The notes beneath the pieces are model-generated. The model was not told where the DNA came from. It was given only the letters and a program-made list of their open reading frames with translations, and did not search any database. Positions 44,466 to 55,300 of a stretch of 64,000 nt of DNA are shown here, one piece after another. The stretch is from positions 372,001 to 436,000 of the forward strand of contig NZ_SGWI01000006.1 in assembly GCF_004519405.1 (NCBI RefSeq), read 5' to 3'. The first letter of the stretch is position 1, and every line of letters starts with the position of its first letter. This DNA comes from Pseudomonas sp. BCA17 (GTDB lineage Bacteria; Pseudomonadota; Gammaproteobacteria; Pseudomonadales; Pseudomonadaceae). The translations under genes were made by a program, and so were the position numbers.

Positions 44466-46265
44466 TCAGGCCGACACTGGGGCGTGATGCCCACGACGGT
44501 GCGCCGCTTCGCTGGACTGGCTCTCGCCGTGCATCTCCGCCAGGCGGGTGATGAACTCGTCGACGAACACCCGCATATCGGCGCTGACTTCCTTGTTGCG
44601 CGTAATCAGGCGGTTGTAGCCGAACAACGCCGGGATCGCGACAAACAGGCCCATGGCCGTGGCCAGCAAAGCCGCCGCCATGCCCGGGGCAATGGCGTTG
44701 ATGTTCACGTCACCGGCCATGGCCGTGCCGAGGAACACCACCATGATCCCCAGCACCGTACCCAGCAGGCCGATATACGGGCCGCCGGCGATGGCGTTGG
44801 ACAGGGTCGACAATTTGGAACTGAGTGCCTGGTTTTCCCGGGTACGCACGCCGTCCATGGAGCAGCGGATGGCTTCGATGGTGGCTGCCGACACCGACGA
44901 TGTGTCGGCCCCCTGGGCACGGCGTGTGCGGATCTCCTTGATCGCCACGCGGTACAGGCGCCACAGCGACGAATGCTCCAGGCGCTCGGCCAGCACGGCA
45001 TCGTCGTAGTACATCTCCAGGCGCGTACCGATCTGGGCGAACTCGCCGCGGAAGATTTCGTTGGCCGCGCTCACGCGGCTGACCATGCGGTTCTTGCGCA
45101 ACATGATGAACCACGACTGGAACATCATCGCCACCAGCACCAGGATGATCACCCAGGCATCCACCGGCACGGCCTTGAGCAGGAAACCCAGGCTGCCGAA
45201 GCCAAAGCCCGACTGTTCTTCATCCACGCCGTAAACCACCAGTTTCGACTCGGCGCCCTGGGCACTGGCATCGGCCAGCAGCAGTGTGGCCGGACGGGCT
45301 ACCTTGGACAGGCGCAACTCATCGATCGCCCCGGCGAACGGCAGGTGACCGTTGGCGGCTTCAGGCAGGTCGGCACCGAGCGCCAGTTGCGAATTGAACG
45401 CCGGCAACGCCACGGCCAGGCTCGCGGTTTCGCGACCGTTGACGTACAGCGCGAGCTTTTCACCTTCGGCGGTGAACGCCAGGTGTTGCCATTGGCCGGG
45501 GTTCAGCGGCTGGGTGGAGGCGGCGCGCTGGCCGTCAACCTCCACAAACGGAGTCCCTTGGTTCACACCGAGCACCAGGCTGTGCGGGCCATCGCGACGG
45601 GCCAATACCACCTGCTCGCCACTGGCCTGGTCCAGACGCAGCCAGGCACTGAAGGTGAATGCCCCACCTGCCGCGTGTTGCAACGACGGGCTGGCCGGCA
45701 GCAGCAACGGTTGACCGCCGAACTGCAAGGCGCGGCCGATCACGCCGTCGATGCTGGCGCCGCTGGCATTCACCGCCGTATTGCCATAAGCGGTGGTGTC
45801 CCGTGGCGGCGTGCCGTTGGCGCCATCGAAGTGGTAGAGGGCGGTGTAATTTGGGTCGAACGTCAGTTGGCCGTTGGCGGTGGACGGTGCTTTCTGGTTG
45901 CCGTAGTACATCCAGATGTCCTGGCGCTGGCCGCCTTCGACCTTGGGCACATCGACCCAGATCAGCGCCATGCCCATCAGTGGGTCAAAGCTTTCGATCT
46001 GGTGGTTGAACACGGTCTTGTCATCGGCACTGACAAAGCGCAGGTCGGCGCCATCGTCCTTGACCCCATCGAAGCTGAAATTGCCGGTGTGCAGGCGCAC
46101 CAGCAGCGCGGTACGGCCCAGGGCCTGGTTGATCGCCGCGCCTTGGGCGGTGGTGTCCACGGTGATCTGTTTGCGGTAGTGCCAATCGTCCTGCCACCAG
46201 GCATGGGCGGTGGCCGGGAGTGTAAAGCCCAGGCAGATCAACAGGCTCAGGAATAGGCGTTGCAT
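44466..46265 (-). CDS. exbB: ExbB/MotA-type proton channel fused to periplasmic DUF2341 and LamG-like domains
   Basis: A 599-residue protein about 2.5 times longer than normal ExbB. Signal peptide (1-22), then DUF2341 (about 25-120; WWQDDWHYRKQITVD, WMYYGNQ), a LamG/concanavalin-type domain (about 140-325; YHFDGANG, FTFSAWLRLD, WQHLAFTAEG), a helix (about 368-388) and a MotA/TolQ/ExbB channel (about 395-575; GPYIGLLGTVLGIMVVFLG and ALLATAMGLFVAIPALFGYN). The fusion puts a carbohydrate- or protein-binding module in the periplasm next to the motor. It follows the TpsB gene by 24 bp. Confidence 0.9.
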   Translation of the reverse strand: MQRLFLSLLICLGFTLPATAHAWWQDDWHYRKQITVDTTAQGAAINQALGRTALLVRLHTGNFSFDGVKDDGADLRFVSADDKTVFNHQIESFDPLMGMALIWVDVPKVEGGQRQDIWMYYGNQKAPSTANGQLTFDPNYTALYHFDGANGTPPRDTTAYGNTAVNASGASIDGVIGRALQFGGQPLLLPASPSLQHAAGGAFTFSAWLRLDQASGEQVVLARRDGPHSLVLGVNQGTPFVEVDGQRAASTQPLNPGQWQHLAFTAEGEKLALYVNGRETASLAVALPAFNSQLALGADLPEAANGHLPFAGAIDELRLSKVARPATLLLADASAQGAESKLVVYGVDEEQSGFGFGSLGFLLKAVPVDAWVIILVLVAMMFQSWFIMLRKNRMVSRVSAANEIFRGEFAQIGTRLEMYYDDAVLAERLEHSSLWRLYRVAIKEIRTRRAQGADTSSVSAATIEAIRCSMDGVRTRENQALSSKLSTLSNAIAGGPYIGLLGTVLGIMVVFLGTAMAGDVNINAIAPGMAAALLATAMGLFVAIPALFGYNRLITRNKEVSADMRVFVDEFITRLAEMHGESQSSEAAHRRGHHAPVSA

Positions 46266-46289
46266 GGGTGAAGTCTCCGGAAGATAAGG

Positions 46290-47870
46290 TCAGAAAGTCG
46301 CCTGCACACTGAAGTGCAACCGCGAGTCCTGTTTCTGGGTGTTCGGTCCATCGAGCAGCGGGTAGCCCCAATCCAGGCTGCCGGATAACCATTTGCTCAA
46401 ACTGGCGCGGGTGCCCAGGCCAACGCTGGCCAGGCTGTATTCGTCTTCTTGCTCGGCAAGCGGTTTTTGCAGGCGCAGGCGCGCCCCCTCGGCGAACGCG
46501 TAGAAACGCCATTCCTGCACATAACTGCCGAGGAACCTGGCGAGGGACGGTGTGCGCATTTCCTGGGAGAACAGGATGCCCTCATCGCCCGTGCGCTCCG
46601 CAGCGAGGTAGCCGCGCACCGAAGTGGCCCCCCCGGCGGAATACTGTTCGTTGGAGACCAGCGGGCCCGAGGCCAGTTGGAAGCCGCTCTTGGTCGCCGA
46701 CTGCCAGTCGTTGCTGAAGGTGTAGGTGTAATTCACGTCACCCTTGAGCACCGCGAAACTGGGGCTGGCCTTGTAGCGCTTGTACTCGAAGTCCTGTGAG
46801 TCGCTGCCATAGCCAAAGAACGCGCGGGTGCCCACCACCAGGTTCAAGCCCAGGCCCAGGGAAGACTGCTCGCTGTAGCGATAGCCGTTGTAGCCGAACG
46901 TGAATGGCGCGTATTTGAGCGGCACCTGGTCACTGTTGCTGCCCAACTTCAGTTGTTCGTCGAAGTCCTTGAAGTCCACGCCGAAGGAGAACGAATGGGC
47001 CCAGTTATCACTGGCCGGCAGGTTGTAGATGGCCGACACACCGTAGGAATGGCCCTTGCCCAACACGTTGCTGCCGCCGATGGTTGCGATATTGCTGTCG
47101 GACTGGTAACCGGAGAACTGCAAGGTCCAGCGCTCATTCAACGGGGCGCTGTAGGAGCCCGACCAGACCTTGGCATTGCTAGTGTCCTCGGGTGCGGTGA
47201 AATAGGTCAGGGAAATGCTGTGACCCAGTTGCCAGAGGTTGTCGTAACCCACGGTCGCTACCGAGCGCAGCTCTTTGGTGTCGGCGCTGTAGTCGTTGTT
47301 CAGGCCGACGCTGGCGTGCCAGGGGTTCTGGTCTTCGACCTGCAGGTCGACGTCCATGGTGCCCGGGCGCTGCCCTTCGCGTACCAGCGGCGTCACTTGC
47401 CGACCGACGCCACGGTTGAGCCCCGCCAGCTGGGTTTGCACGCTGGTGAAATCCGGCACCGCGCCTTCCTTGAGCGCCGGCACGTCTTCGCGGATTTCCA
47501 CCGGCGAATAGTGCTTGGCGCCGACCACCCGCACCCGGCCAACCTTGGTTTCGCTGACTTGCAGATAGACGATGCCGTCATCGACTTTCTGCTCGGGCAA
47601 CTCCACAAACACCGATTGGTAGCCGCGCGCCTGGTAGATCTTCTGCAACGCATCGCGTGCGCCTTCAATATCGCCGAGGGTCTTTTGCGGACCCAGGAAC
47701 GGGTACACCGCTTCCTCGATCGCCGCCGCATCGAGTACGGTATTGCCGCGCACGAAGTATTCGTTGACGTCCACCCGGCGTGCCGCGCCCTCCTCTTCGG
47801 CCCACGCGGGTTGGGCCAAGGCCCCCAGCGTCAGGCACAGCGCCAGCGTTGACTTGAACAGATGCTCCAC
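46290..47870 (-). CDS. pdtB: Two-partner secretion outer-membrane transporter (TpsB, ShlB/FhaC/HecB family)
   Basis: A 526-residue protein with a signal peptide (1-23, ending AWA). A POTRA region (about 35-200; VDVNEYFVRGNTVLDAAAIEEAV and GYQSVFVELPEQKV) precedes a 16-strand barrel that ends DSRLHFSVQATF with terminal Phe. VRGYLAAE (about 417) is the conserved VRGY tetrad of the Omp85/TpsB superfamily. It secretes the TpsA protein encoded two genes upstream. Start is GTG at 47870 with GGGGGG; a longer frame would remove the signal peptide. Named after PdtB of P. aeruginosa by synteny. Confidence 0.92.
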   Translation of the reverse strand: MEHLFKSTLALCLTLGALAQPAWAEEEGAARRVDVNEYFVRGNTVLDAAAIEEAVYPFLGPQKTLGDIEGARDALQKIYQARGYQSVFVELPEQKVDDGIVYLQVSETKVGRVRVVGAKHYSPVEIREDVPALKEGAVPDFTSVQTQLAGLNRGVGRQVTPLVREGQRPGTMDVDLQVEDQNPWHASVGLNNDYSADTKELRSVATVGYDNLWQLGHSISLTYFTAPEDTSNAKVWSGSYSAPLNERWTLQFSGYQSDSNIATIGGSNVLGKGHSYGVSAIYNLPASDNWAHSFSFGVDFKDFDEQLKLGSNSDQVPLKYAPFTFGYNGYRYSEQSSLGLGLNLVVGTRAFFGYGSDSQDFEYKRYKASPSFAVLKGDVNYTYTFSNDWQSATKSGFQLASGPLVSNEQYSAGGATSVRGYLAAERTGDEGILFSQEMRTPSLARFLGSYVQEWRFYAFAEGARLRLQKPLAEQEDEYSLASVGLGTRASLSKWLSGSLDWGYPLLDGPNTQKQDSRLHFSVQATF

Positions 47871-47881
47871 ACCGCCCCCCG

Positions 47882-47911
47882 GTTGTCTAAAAAAGAGTTG
47901 TCTAGAAAAGT
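47882..47911. repeat. Tandem 15-bp direct repeat upstream of tpsB
   Basis: GTTGTCTAAAAAAGA (47882-47896) is followed directly by GTTGTCTAGAAAAGT (47897-47911), 13 of 15 identical, ending 12 bp from the GTG start of the transporter gene. It may be a regulator site or a translation-control element in the 77-bp gap after the Phd-like gene. Confidence 0.5.
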
Positions 47912-47947
47912 TATGCGCCTTCGCCGATTGCACGGCGTTCGGCCTGC

Positions 47948-48550
47948 TCAATTGCTGGTGGTCGAAAGATGGCTGTGCCGGGCCAGCCAGGTGTGCAGCA
48001 GGGCGAAGTTCAAGGAGAACTCCGGCATGTGCAGCAAGGCGCCACAAAACACTTCACCGATGATTTTCTGGATGAGTTGCACCGCACGCGGGTTGTTCAG
48101 CAACGTGGCGATGTCGCGCTGCAGGGCGTGAATGCCCCACACTTTCTGGTTCAGGTCGAGGCCGACGAACCAGCGGAACAGCAGGTTGTAATTGAGCTGT
48201 TCGTGCAGCTGCTGTTCGCTGGGTACCGAATACAGCAGTTGCAGCAGCAGGATGTGCACCACGGTGTGCGGGGCAATCAACATGCCCGGCTCGGCCTGGA
48301 GCAGGTCACGGTGCTGGTCGAGCACTTCGTCGATCTGCGGGCGCAGCAACACCAGCGAATGGCCGTCGGGGATGTAGCTGGAGACCTCCTTCAAGGCGCC
48401 CTGCCAATCGTCCTGAGAGACGATCCACACCCACGGCGCGCCGTAGCGGTACACCGAAACCGGCTTCTTGCGCGCGGCTTCGACGATCTTCGACAGGCGC
48501 TGATCGAGCTCCTGCATGCCGACTTTCGAGTAACGTTCCATAGTTCCCAT
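47948..48550 (-). CDS. phdA: Phd/YefM-like domain fused to a transposase N-terminal (DUF772-like) domain
   Basis: A 200-residue protein. Residues about 4-45 resemble Phd/YefM antitoxins (GMQELDQRLSKIVEAARKKP, WVWIVSQDDW). Residues about 95-170 resemble the DUF772 N-terminal region of IS5-type transposases (LLLQLLYSVPSEQQLHEQL then LLFRWFVGLDL and VW). No DDE catalytic domain follows. A protein at the same place in the P. aeruginosa pdt cluster (PA0691) is described as Phd-like (PhdA). Possible roles: regulator or adaptor derived from a transposon. The start at 48550 has AGGAG eight bases upstream. Confidence 0.8.
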   Translation of the reverse strand: MGTMERYSKVGMQELDQRLSKIVEAARKKPVSVYRYGAPWVWIVSQDDWQGALKEVSSYIPDGHSLVLLRPQIDEVLDQHRDLLQAEPGMLIAPHTVVHILLLQLLYSVPSEQQLHEQLNYNLLFRWFVGLDLNQKVWGIHALQRDIATLLNNPRAVQLIQKIIGEVFCGALLHMPEFSLNFALLHTWLARHSHLSTTSN

Positions 48551-48706
48551 GTGCCCCACTCCTGGCGTCCTGCTGACGGCTTTGGAGGGGACTTTTGATC
48601 GCCTCCAGCGCGTTACATAGGCAAGACGGGAGTGGATGCGGGCTACCGAACTTTTGTCATGAAAGCTTCATTTTGGATTGAGAGGGGGGCATTTTTTCAG
48701 CTGGGC

Positions 48707-48991
48707 TTTTTGGGTGCATATCCGTTATTTGGGTAACGGCGGCTTATGGTTCCGCTCTTACAGCGGCTCACTTTTGAAGAGCGCAAAAGTAAGCAAAACG
48801 CTCTTGCCCCACCACTCGGCACCTCGCCCAGGCTCGGTGTGCCCTCACTCCGGCTTTGGACCGTGGGCCGCCGTCATGGGCCATCCTTGGCCCAGGACGG
48901 CTAACCCGGCGTCCTGCCGGGTTACCCACGCTCCAAAGCCTGCGTTCGGCCAGCGTGGTTTAACGGGGCGCCTAAGATCAAGATCAAAAGC
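48707..48991 (+). repeat. Dispersed repeat, copy B
   Basis: The same repeat as at 38137-38412, in the same orientation: GCATATCCGTTATTTGGG, then GGCGGCTTATGGTTCCGCTC, CTTGCCCCACCACTCGG, GTCATGGGCCATCCTTGG and a terminal AAGATCAAGATCAAAAGC. It lies between the TpsA gene and the Phd-like gene. Translated frames here are low-complexity and shared among repeat copies, so no gene is called. Confidence 0.85.
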
Positions 48992-49071
48992 AAGAGCACA
49001 GCGGCCTACCGGCCGGCTTGAGTGGGGTGAAGCAACAGCAAAAACACACGCGCTCCTACAGAGAAGCAGCG

Positions 49072-49264
49072 CGGCGGCCCGCGGAGCAATGCCGGAGTGA
49101 GGGCACACCGAGCCTAAGCGAGGTGCCGAAAGGCGGGGCAGAGCCCATTGCTTACTTTGGGCTGGGCCGGCATTCCGGCTTTTCCAAAGTGAGCCGCTGT
49201 AAGAGCGGAACCATAAGCCGCCGTTACCGCAGCAACGGATATGTACACCGCCACCCAAAAAAAA
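49072..49264 (-). repeat. Dispersed repeat, copy C (inverted to B, shortened)
   Basis: On the minus strand this matches the first part of copies A and B: TATCCGTTGCTGCGG, GGCGGCTTATGGTTCCGCTC, TTACAGCGGCTCACTTTGG, CGGCACCTCGC and GTGCCCTCACTCCGGC. It is inverted relative to copy B with about 80 bp between them, so the two could pair into a very large hairpin. It begins 55 bp after the TpsA stop codon. With copy B it fills the 768-bp gap 48551-49318. Confidence 0.85.
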
Positions 49265-49318
49265 CGGGGCAATCACTGATCGCCCCAAACGGTCCATCGA
49301 GAGGTCCTTCCAAAACCC

Positions 49319-52300
49319 TTACAAATTGATCTGCCGCCGCTCCTCATCCGTCAACCGCGCCTGCGCCTGCTCACTCAACGGCCCCGCGCCCAACACCTGC
49401 ACCGGACTGTTCGGGTTGTACGCAGATGTCTTCTGTTGAGGCTCCGGCTCACGCGGCACTGGCTCAGTGCCAAACCCCAACACCTCCACCGTCACGATTG
49501 ACGCCCGGCCCTGCTTCGCCGCCGCCTGCTGGCTGCGCGCCGCATCCTCCGCCGCCTGGGACGCCGCCGCGCCCGCCGCACTGGCCGAAGTCATCGCGCC
49601 GGTGTTCACCGCCGCCGTCACCGGCACCCCGGACGATTTACCTTGGGTCTGGATGTTCGCCGCGTTGACCACACGCAAGGCGGCAATGTTGACGTTACCC
49701 GACACCCGAATGCCCGCTTCGCCCGCATCGATGGTGCCCGCTGGAGCCAACAGGTCGATGTCACCGGCCGGCACTTCGGCAATCGGCGCCAGGGTGGCAA
49801 TACCCGCGCCGGAACTCGGCACGTTGGGCGACAAAGTCACATTGCCCCAGGTGTCATACACCCGCTTGGGCGGGGTGTAGAGCACAGTGGTTTTCGAGCC
49901 GCGCCCGGCGTTGATATCGCCTGAGTCGGACCAGGCTAGAATCGACCCGCCAAAGGTCGTCATGATGCGGCTCTGACCCAGCAGGATACTGCCCTGGGCA
50001 TACAGCTGAATGTCCCCGGCACCTTGGGTGATCACCCCGGCACTGGCCGGCGGTGCAGACCCTTCAATGCCGAACACCTGCTGACCGCCCGGCGTGAGCA
50101 TCTGGATATCGCCACCAAACCGGGTATGCACCCCGGCACCGCCGTACAGGGTGATGTCGCCGTCATACACGATCGGGTTGCCCGCCACGTCCTTGCTCGG
50201 CAACAGCCGGTCGATGGCGGCGCGGCTGCGCACAAAGCTACCGGAACGCGGGCCGGTGGCCAGGTTGAACTCACGACCGCCCTCGCGCACTTCGGCGAAG
50301 TACACCGAGCGGGCGAAGATGCGTTGTTGCTCGGGGCCCAGGCCCGCGAAGTACGCCCGTGCCTGGTCGGCGTCGCCGCTGAAGGCATAGCGTTCCTTGA
50401 GCCATTGCAGCAGTTCGGCCTCGTAGGTTTTCGCCACTTTGCCCGCCTGCCCGGCCAGGGGCACGCCTTCGACCGCCTGGTTGGCGCGGTCCAGGTAGGG
50501 CGTCACGAATTTCAGGTAATCCAGGCCATTGGACCCAACCCCGGCTTCCAGCACGATTGAGGCACCCGGGCGCGAGTCCCCCACCGCCACGGGTCCCAGG
50601 CTGGTGATCGAGGCTTTGTCTTCCATCAACAGGTTGCGCCCGGCGCTGACCTCCAACGTTCCGGGCCCGGCGACGCTGAAGTTGCTGTAGACGATGTCGC
50701 GCCCGGCCGAGACCACCGACACATCCTCGGGGCGGTTGTGAACGAACACGTTGCCGCTGCTTGCCCCGCTGTAATCGCCGTTATTGCCCCGCAGCGCAGG
50801 GAACATCGTCGGCTGGCCCAGATACGTGCCGGAACTGACGATGTCACGCCCTGCCCGCATCCATACCGGGCCTGCGGCTTCATAACGGACCTGCCCTTGC
50901 CGGTCCCCGTTGAATGTGATGATTTCACCACTGCGCAAGCCTACGATATCGCCTTGCCGGGTATAAAACCTGGCCGGTTCTGACTGGGCGGCCGGGCGCG
51001 CAAGGTCGGTCAGGCTGCGCAAGGCAAACAACGACAGGTCATCCAACATGGCGTTACTGCCCAGGTTGTCGACGACCTGGCTGAACCCGTTTCGGCCGAC
51101 AAAGGCTGGCGCGAAAGGCGTCGGTATCGAAGCCAGGCTGTCACCCGACTGGTTGACCGCGTAACCGCTGGCGTAGATCGAATCCCCGGCCAGCATCGCC
51201 AGCCGCCCGTTGCTCGACGGTGCAAGCAACAGTGAATACGCCGGGTTGTTAGGCTGCGGGCCAATGCCCAATGCAGACGCGCCGAGATAGATGCTGCCGT
51301 TGGCGGCCACCACGCCGAGTTTCGAAGGGAAAATGAAGCGTCCGTCGGTACTGGAGTAATTCTGCCCTTTCAACGGGGAAGCATCGCCACCTGGGCTAAG
51401 CGATACGCTCTGCACGCTAGGCGTCAAGCTGCCACCTGCGGAGAATAAGTCGATAGCCGTGCGCTCGGTCCATAACGAGAACCAAGTGGCCCCATTACCA
51501 TAGTTTTGACCGTTGTAATTGAACGCCTGGTTATTTTCGGTAGAGACACGGCCAGGGTCGCCGGTCCCCGCCAACACTAAGTCACCCCGGGTCGACAGGC
51601 TCGCCGTGGCATCACCAAGCATCAGCGTGATCCCGCCGGTGGCCGTACCCAGGCTCGCGGTGTACGGCGAGTAGGCCCGTGTGTCCTTGGCATCTTGATC
51701 GCCACGCATACCGCCATAGTTCAAGGCGATTCCTCCCAGGCTGCCGACCTGCAGGTTCAAGGCACCCCGCAGGTTGGTGAAGACACCATTGAGGCTGAGG
51801 GTTTCTGCTTTGACGTCGCCTGACAATAAACTGTCAGCATTAGGTCGCGTCGCACGAGCCTCCAGCCCCGGGTTCAAATCCCCGCCCATACGCACATCCA
51901 GGTCACCACCACCGGTCAGCAGCAACTGGCCGTCAACGACCCGCCCGGTACTCCCAACCGCCAACACCAACCCTTCACTACGTGGTGCTGTCCTCCCACC
52001 CAGTGCGCCGCGTCGAGTCTGCATGCCGCCATCGCTGCCCAGGTCCAGGGTCAGGTTGCCGCCACCCAGGGTGCCGACACCGGTGAACCCCACCAGGCGT
52101 GGTAGCTGGTTTATCTGCGCAGCGTCTTCGAAATACATGTTGGCGCCGGCTTCGCTCTTTACGTAAGTGCCAAAGTTGACCCACCAACTGGTGGGTATGG
52201 GGGATACACCCGCAGTGTTGCCCGTGCCTTGGCGCCACAACCAGTTACCCAGGTTCGTACTGTTGAGTTGAATGCGACCGTCGTTGGGGGCTGCCACATC

Positions 52301-55300
52301 CGTGTTCGGCGTCCAGACATCGCCCGTCAGGCTACCGCCCGTGCGCAGCAATACATTGCCGCCTCCGTCGGGATACCAAGCGGCATAAGGGCTGGCGCTG
52401 CTCTCATTGACCAAGGCTTCATACGCCTTGGCCGCACTACCCAGTACCGTTCCATCCGCCGAGATCGTACGAGCCCGGTCAAAGTCCGCAGCGGCACTGC
52501 CTGCGCGAGAAGCGCTGGAGGTTCCTGCGGTGTAGATGCCATAAGGCGATTTCATCGCCACATTGCCTGAGGCGATCAGGTCCAGGTCCCCGGTGCCGGT
52601 GCGCAATACGCTGAAGTGCTGACTCACTGGCGAAACTAGTTTCACGTCACCGATGGTCACCTGCTCGGGTTTTGCCGGAATCGGCTCGCCCAGGGAAACG
52701 CACATATCCGGGTCGCAGAAACTCTCGTCCGCCGAGGAGACCGGCTTGCCGGGAACAAAGCCGAAGAGCTCTGCAAGATCACTCCACACGTAATTGACGC
52801 GAACACACATTTGCGCTTCATCACAAAAGCCCCAATCAGCCTCCTGCACCGGCGTTCCAGCCTCGAAACCAAACAACTCGGCGGCAAAATCGCTCCAGTA
52901 CCAGGCCCCGCCTGGCCGCGCCGGCTGGGCCGGGATGATGATCTTGTCGTGGGTTTCGTAGATGCCGTAGTGCGTGTCGGCCAGCGTCAGGTCACCGGCA
53001 AAGGCCGGCCGGATCGAGCGCGTGTCGGCAGCCTGGGTATCGGCGCCGGAAACAAGGCGCAACGACCACGACTGCGAGCCCTCGGCCAGCATCGGTGCCA
53101 CGGCCCAGTTCTGCCGCGCGGTGGCGCCGGTCACGGTACGCAACGGCACCGACACCGTGCCGGTGGGCAGCTTGACGTCTGTGCCGTAAGGAATCAGCGC
53201 CCCCACCTTGAGCGCCAGGTCACCGGCCAGCAACACACCATCGGCCGCACCGCCCGACACGGCCCCACGGCTGGGCAATGGCACGCCCGCAGGCCAGGTC
53301 ATGGCACGCAGGGAAGCGGCGCCAGCCAATACCGTGCCCGCCTCCAGTTGCGTACCGGCGGCCAGCACTACAGGTTGTTGCAGCAACGTACCGGCGGCGT
53401 ACAGCAGGTTGCCGGCGCCGTCGCGTACCGCCGCGCTCAACACGGTGTTGGCCGGCAGGGTCAGAGGCGCATCGAGCGTACCCAGGGTCGGCAGCACAGT
53501 CCCTTGGGCCAAGCTGGTGGCCTGCATCGGCAATGGGTAGTTGAGGGTCTTGCCGGTAGGGAACGCACTGCCATTCGCCAGGACCACACCAGGGCCGGGC
53601 ACGATCACATCGGAGCCAAACCCTTGCAGGCCCGGGGTCAATACCCAACCATTGTCGTCCGGCGTTACCGGCGGCGGCGCAAAACCGTCGTTGATGCTGC
53701 CGTAGACGTTGATGTTGCCACCGGCACGTACCACCAGGCTGCCCACTTCACCCGAACCGTATACCGAGGTCTTCGGTGTGTTGGGGTTGACGCTGGCGTA
53801 ACGGTAACCGGAAAGGTCGAGGTCGCCACTGACTACCAGGTCGCCCTGAGTGACGATTTCAACACCTGGACGCAGATGGAAGGCCTCGGTGTAGCGGCTG
53901 TTGTTCAAGCCCGCGAGTTTGCCCTGCATCAACCCAGTGTTGTTCAAGGCGTTGTTGATAAAGGCTTCGGCAAGGTCATGCTTTTGCTTCAGGTAATTCT
54001 GGTCGATCACCTGGTACGGCTGGCCACTGGCCGAAGGCACGGTGCCAAGCGGTGCATCGGTATAACGAGCCACTGCGTTTACCGCAATGGAGCGGGCACC
54101 CTGAACGTTGATCCGCCCACTCGCATCAATGGCCACGTCATTGGCATTGAGCCGTGGTGCATTGAGCTCCAGGGTGCCGCGGGCTACTCCGTCGTATTGC
54201 CCACGGCCACTACCCTGGGCCGCCGCCGTGCCGTGGCGCAGGTCAATACGCACGCCATCGGCCAGGGTCAGCTGACCGTCGCCGCTGTTGAGTTCCACCA
54301 CTGCCCGGTTCGGCGCATCGATAATCTTGCCGTAGCTGTCGACCCGCAGAGCCGTGCCGTGGGCATCCAGTACTGCACTGCCGGCGAGGCTCAGGCCCTG
54401 CTTGCCGGCCAGGCGAATGCTGCCGACCCGCTCGCCACTGGCATCGACGGTGCCCACCACCGTCAGGCTACCGTTATCCACCGAGACGTTGACTAGGTTG
54501 GCTTTGAGCTCATCGCCAATCACCAAGTTGCCTTGCTTGAGCTGGAAGCTGCGCGAGCCGAACACCTGGCCTTGGTTCAAGCGCTGGTTCAGGGCGGCGA
54601 AATCACCCATCTGCTGCGCTCGGATGTCCACACCACCCGCCTTGTACGGCACCAGAGTGCCACCGGCATCGTAATAGCCGCTGCTGCCGGCGCGAATCTG
54701 CCCTTGCAGGTCAACCTGACCCGCGCCATCGTCCACCGCCACCGCCTTGAGCAAACCACCCTGGTTGAACTGCGCGGACATATCGATCAGCGCGCCTGCC
54801 GCCTGGCGAATATTGCCGTGGCGGCTTTCCAGGCTCACATCACCGCCCCAGCTGTATTGGCTCACATCGTTGATCTGTACTTTGCGCCCACTGAGGTCCA
54901 GACGCGAAGCCGCGCCCAGGGTCAGTTCCTCATCGGCGCTGAGGGTCAGCTTGCCGCTGGGCAGCACGACCGAGGTATCGACGCCTACATTGCGCCCGGA
55001 CAGCATCAACTCCGCCCCCAGGGCGTCGATGGCTGCCGCATCCACCGATGCCGCACCGCTGGCCGGGGCCGTCACGGTCACTGTGCCACCGGCGCTGATG
55101 CGATTGACCGAACCCGCTTCGCCGGTCAGCAAAGGCGTGGTGATGGCCAGATTGCCGCCGCTGTAGGCGAAGCCCTTACCGGCTTCATAGGCGCCCTGGG
55201 CCTGGTGCACCGCCAGGCTGCCTTTGTGGTTGGCGCTGATGCGCTCACTGGCATTGAGATTGACGTTGGCGAAACCCAGGGTCATCCGGCCATCGTTGGC

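Noticed and set aside
48678..49329. Three frames of 100-150 codons in repeats B and C
   Set aside because: They mirror each other across the inverted repeat, have no ribosome site, and match only repeat sequence.
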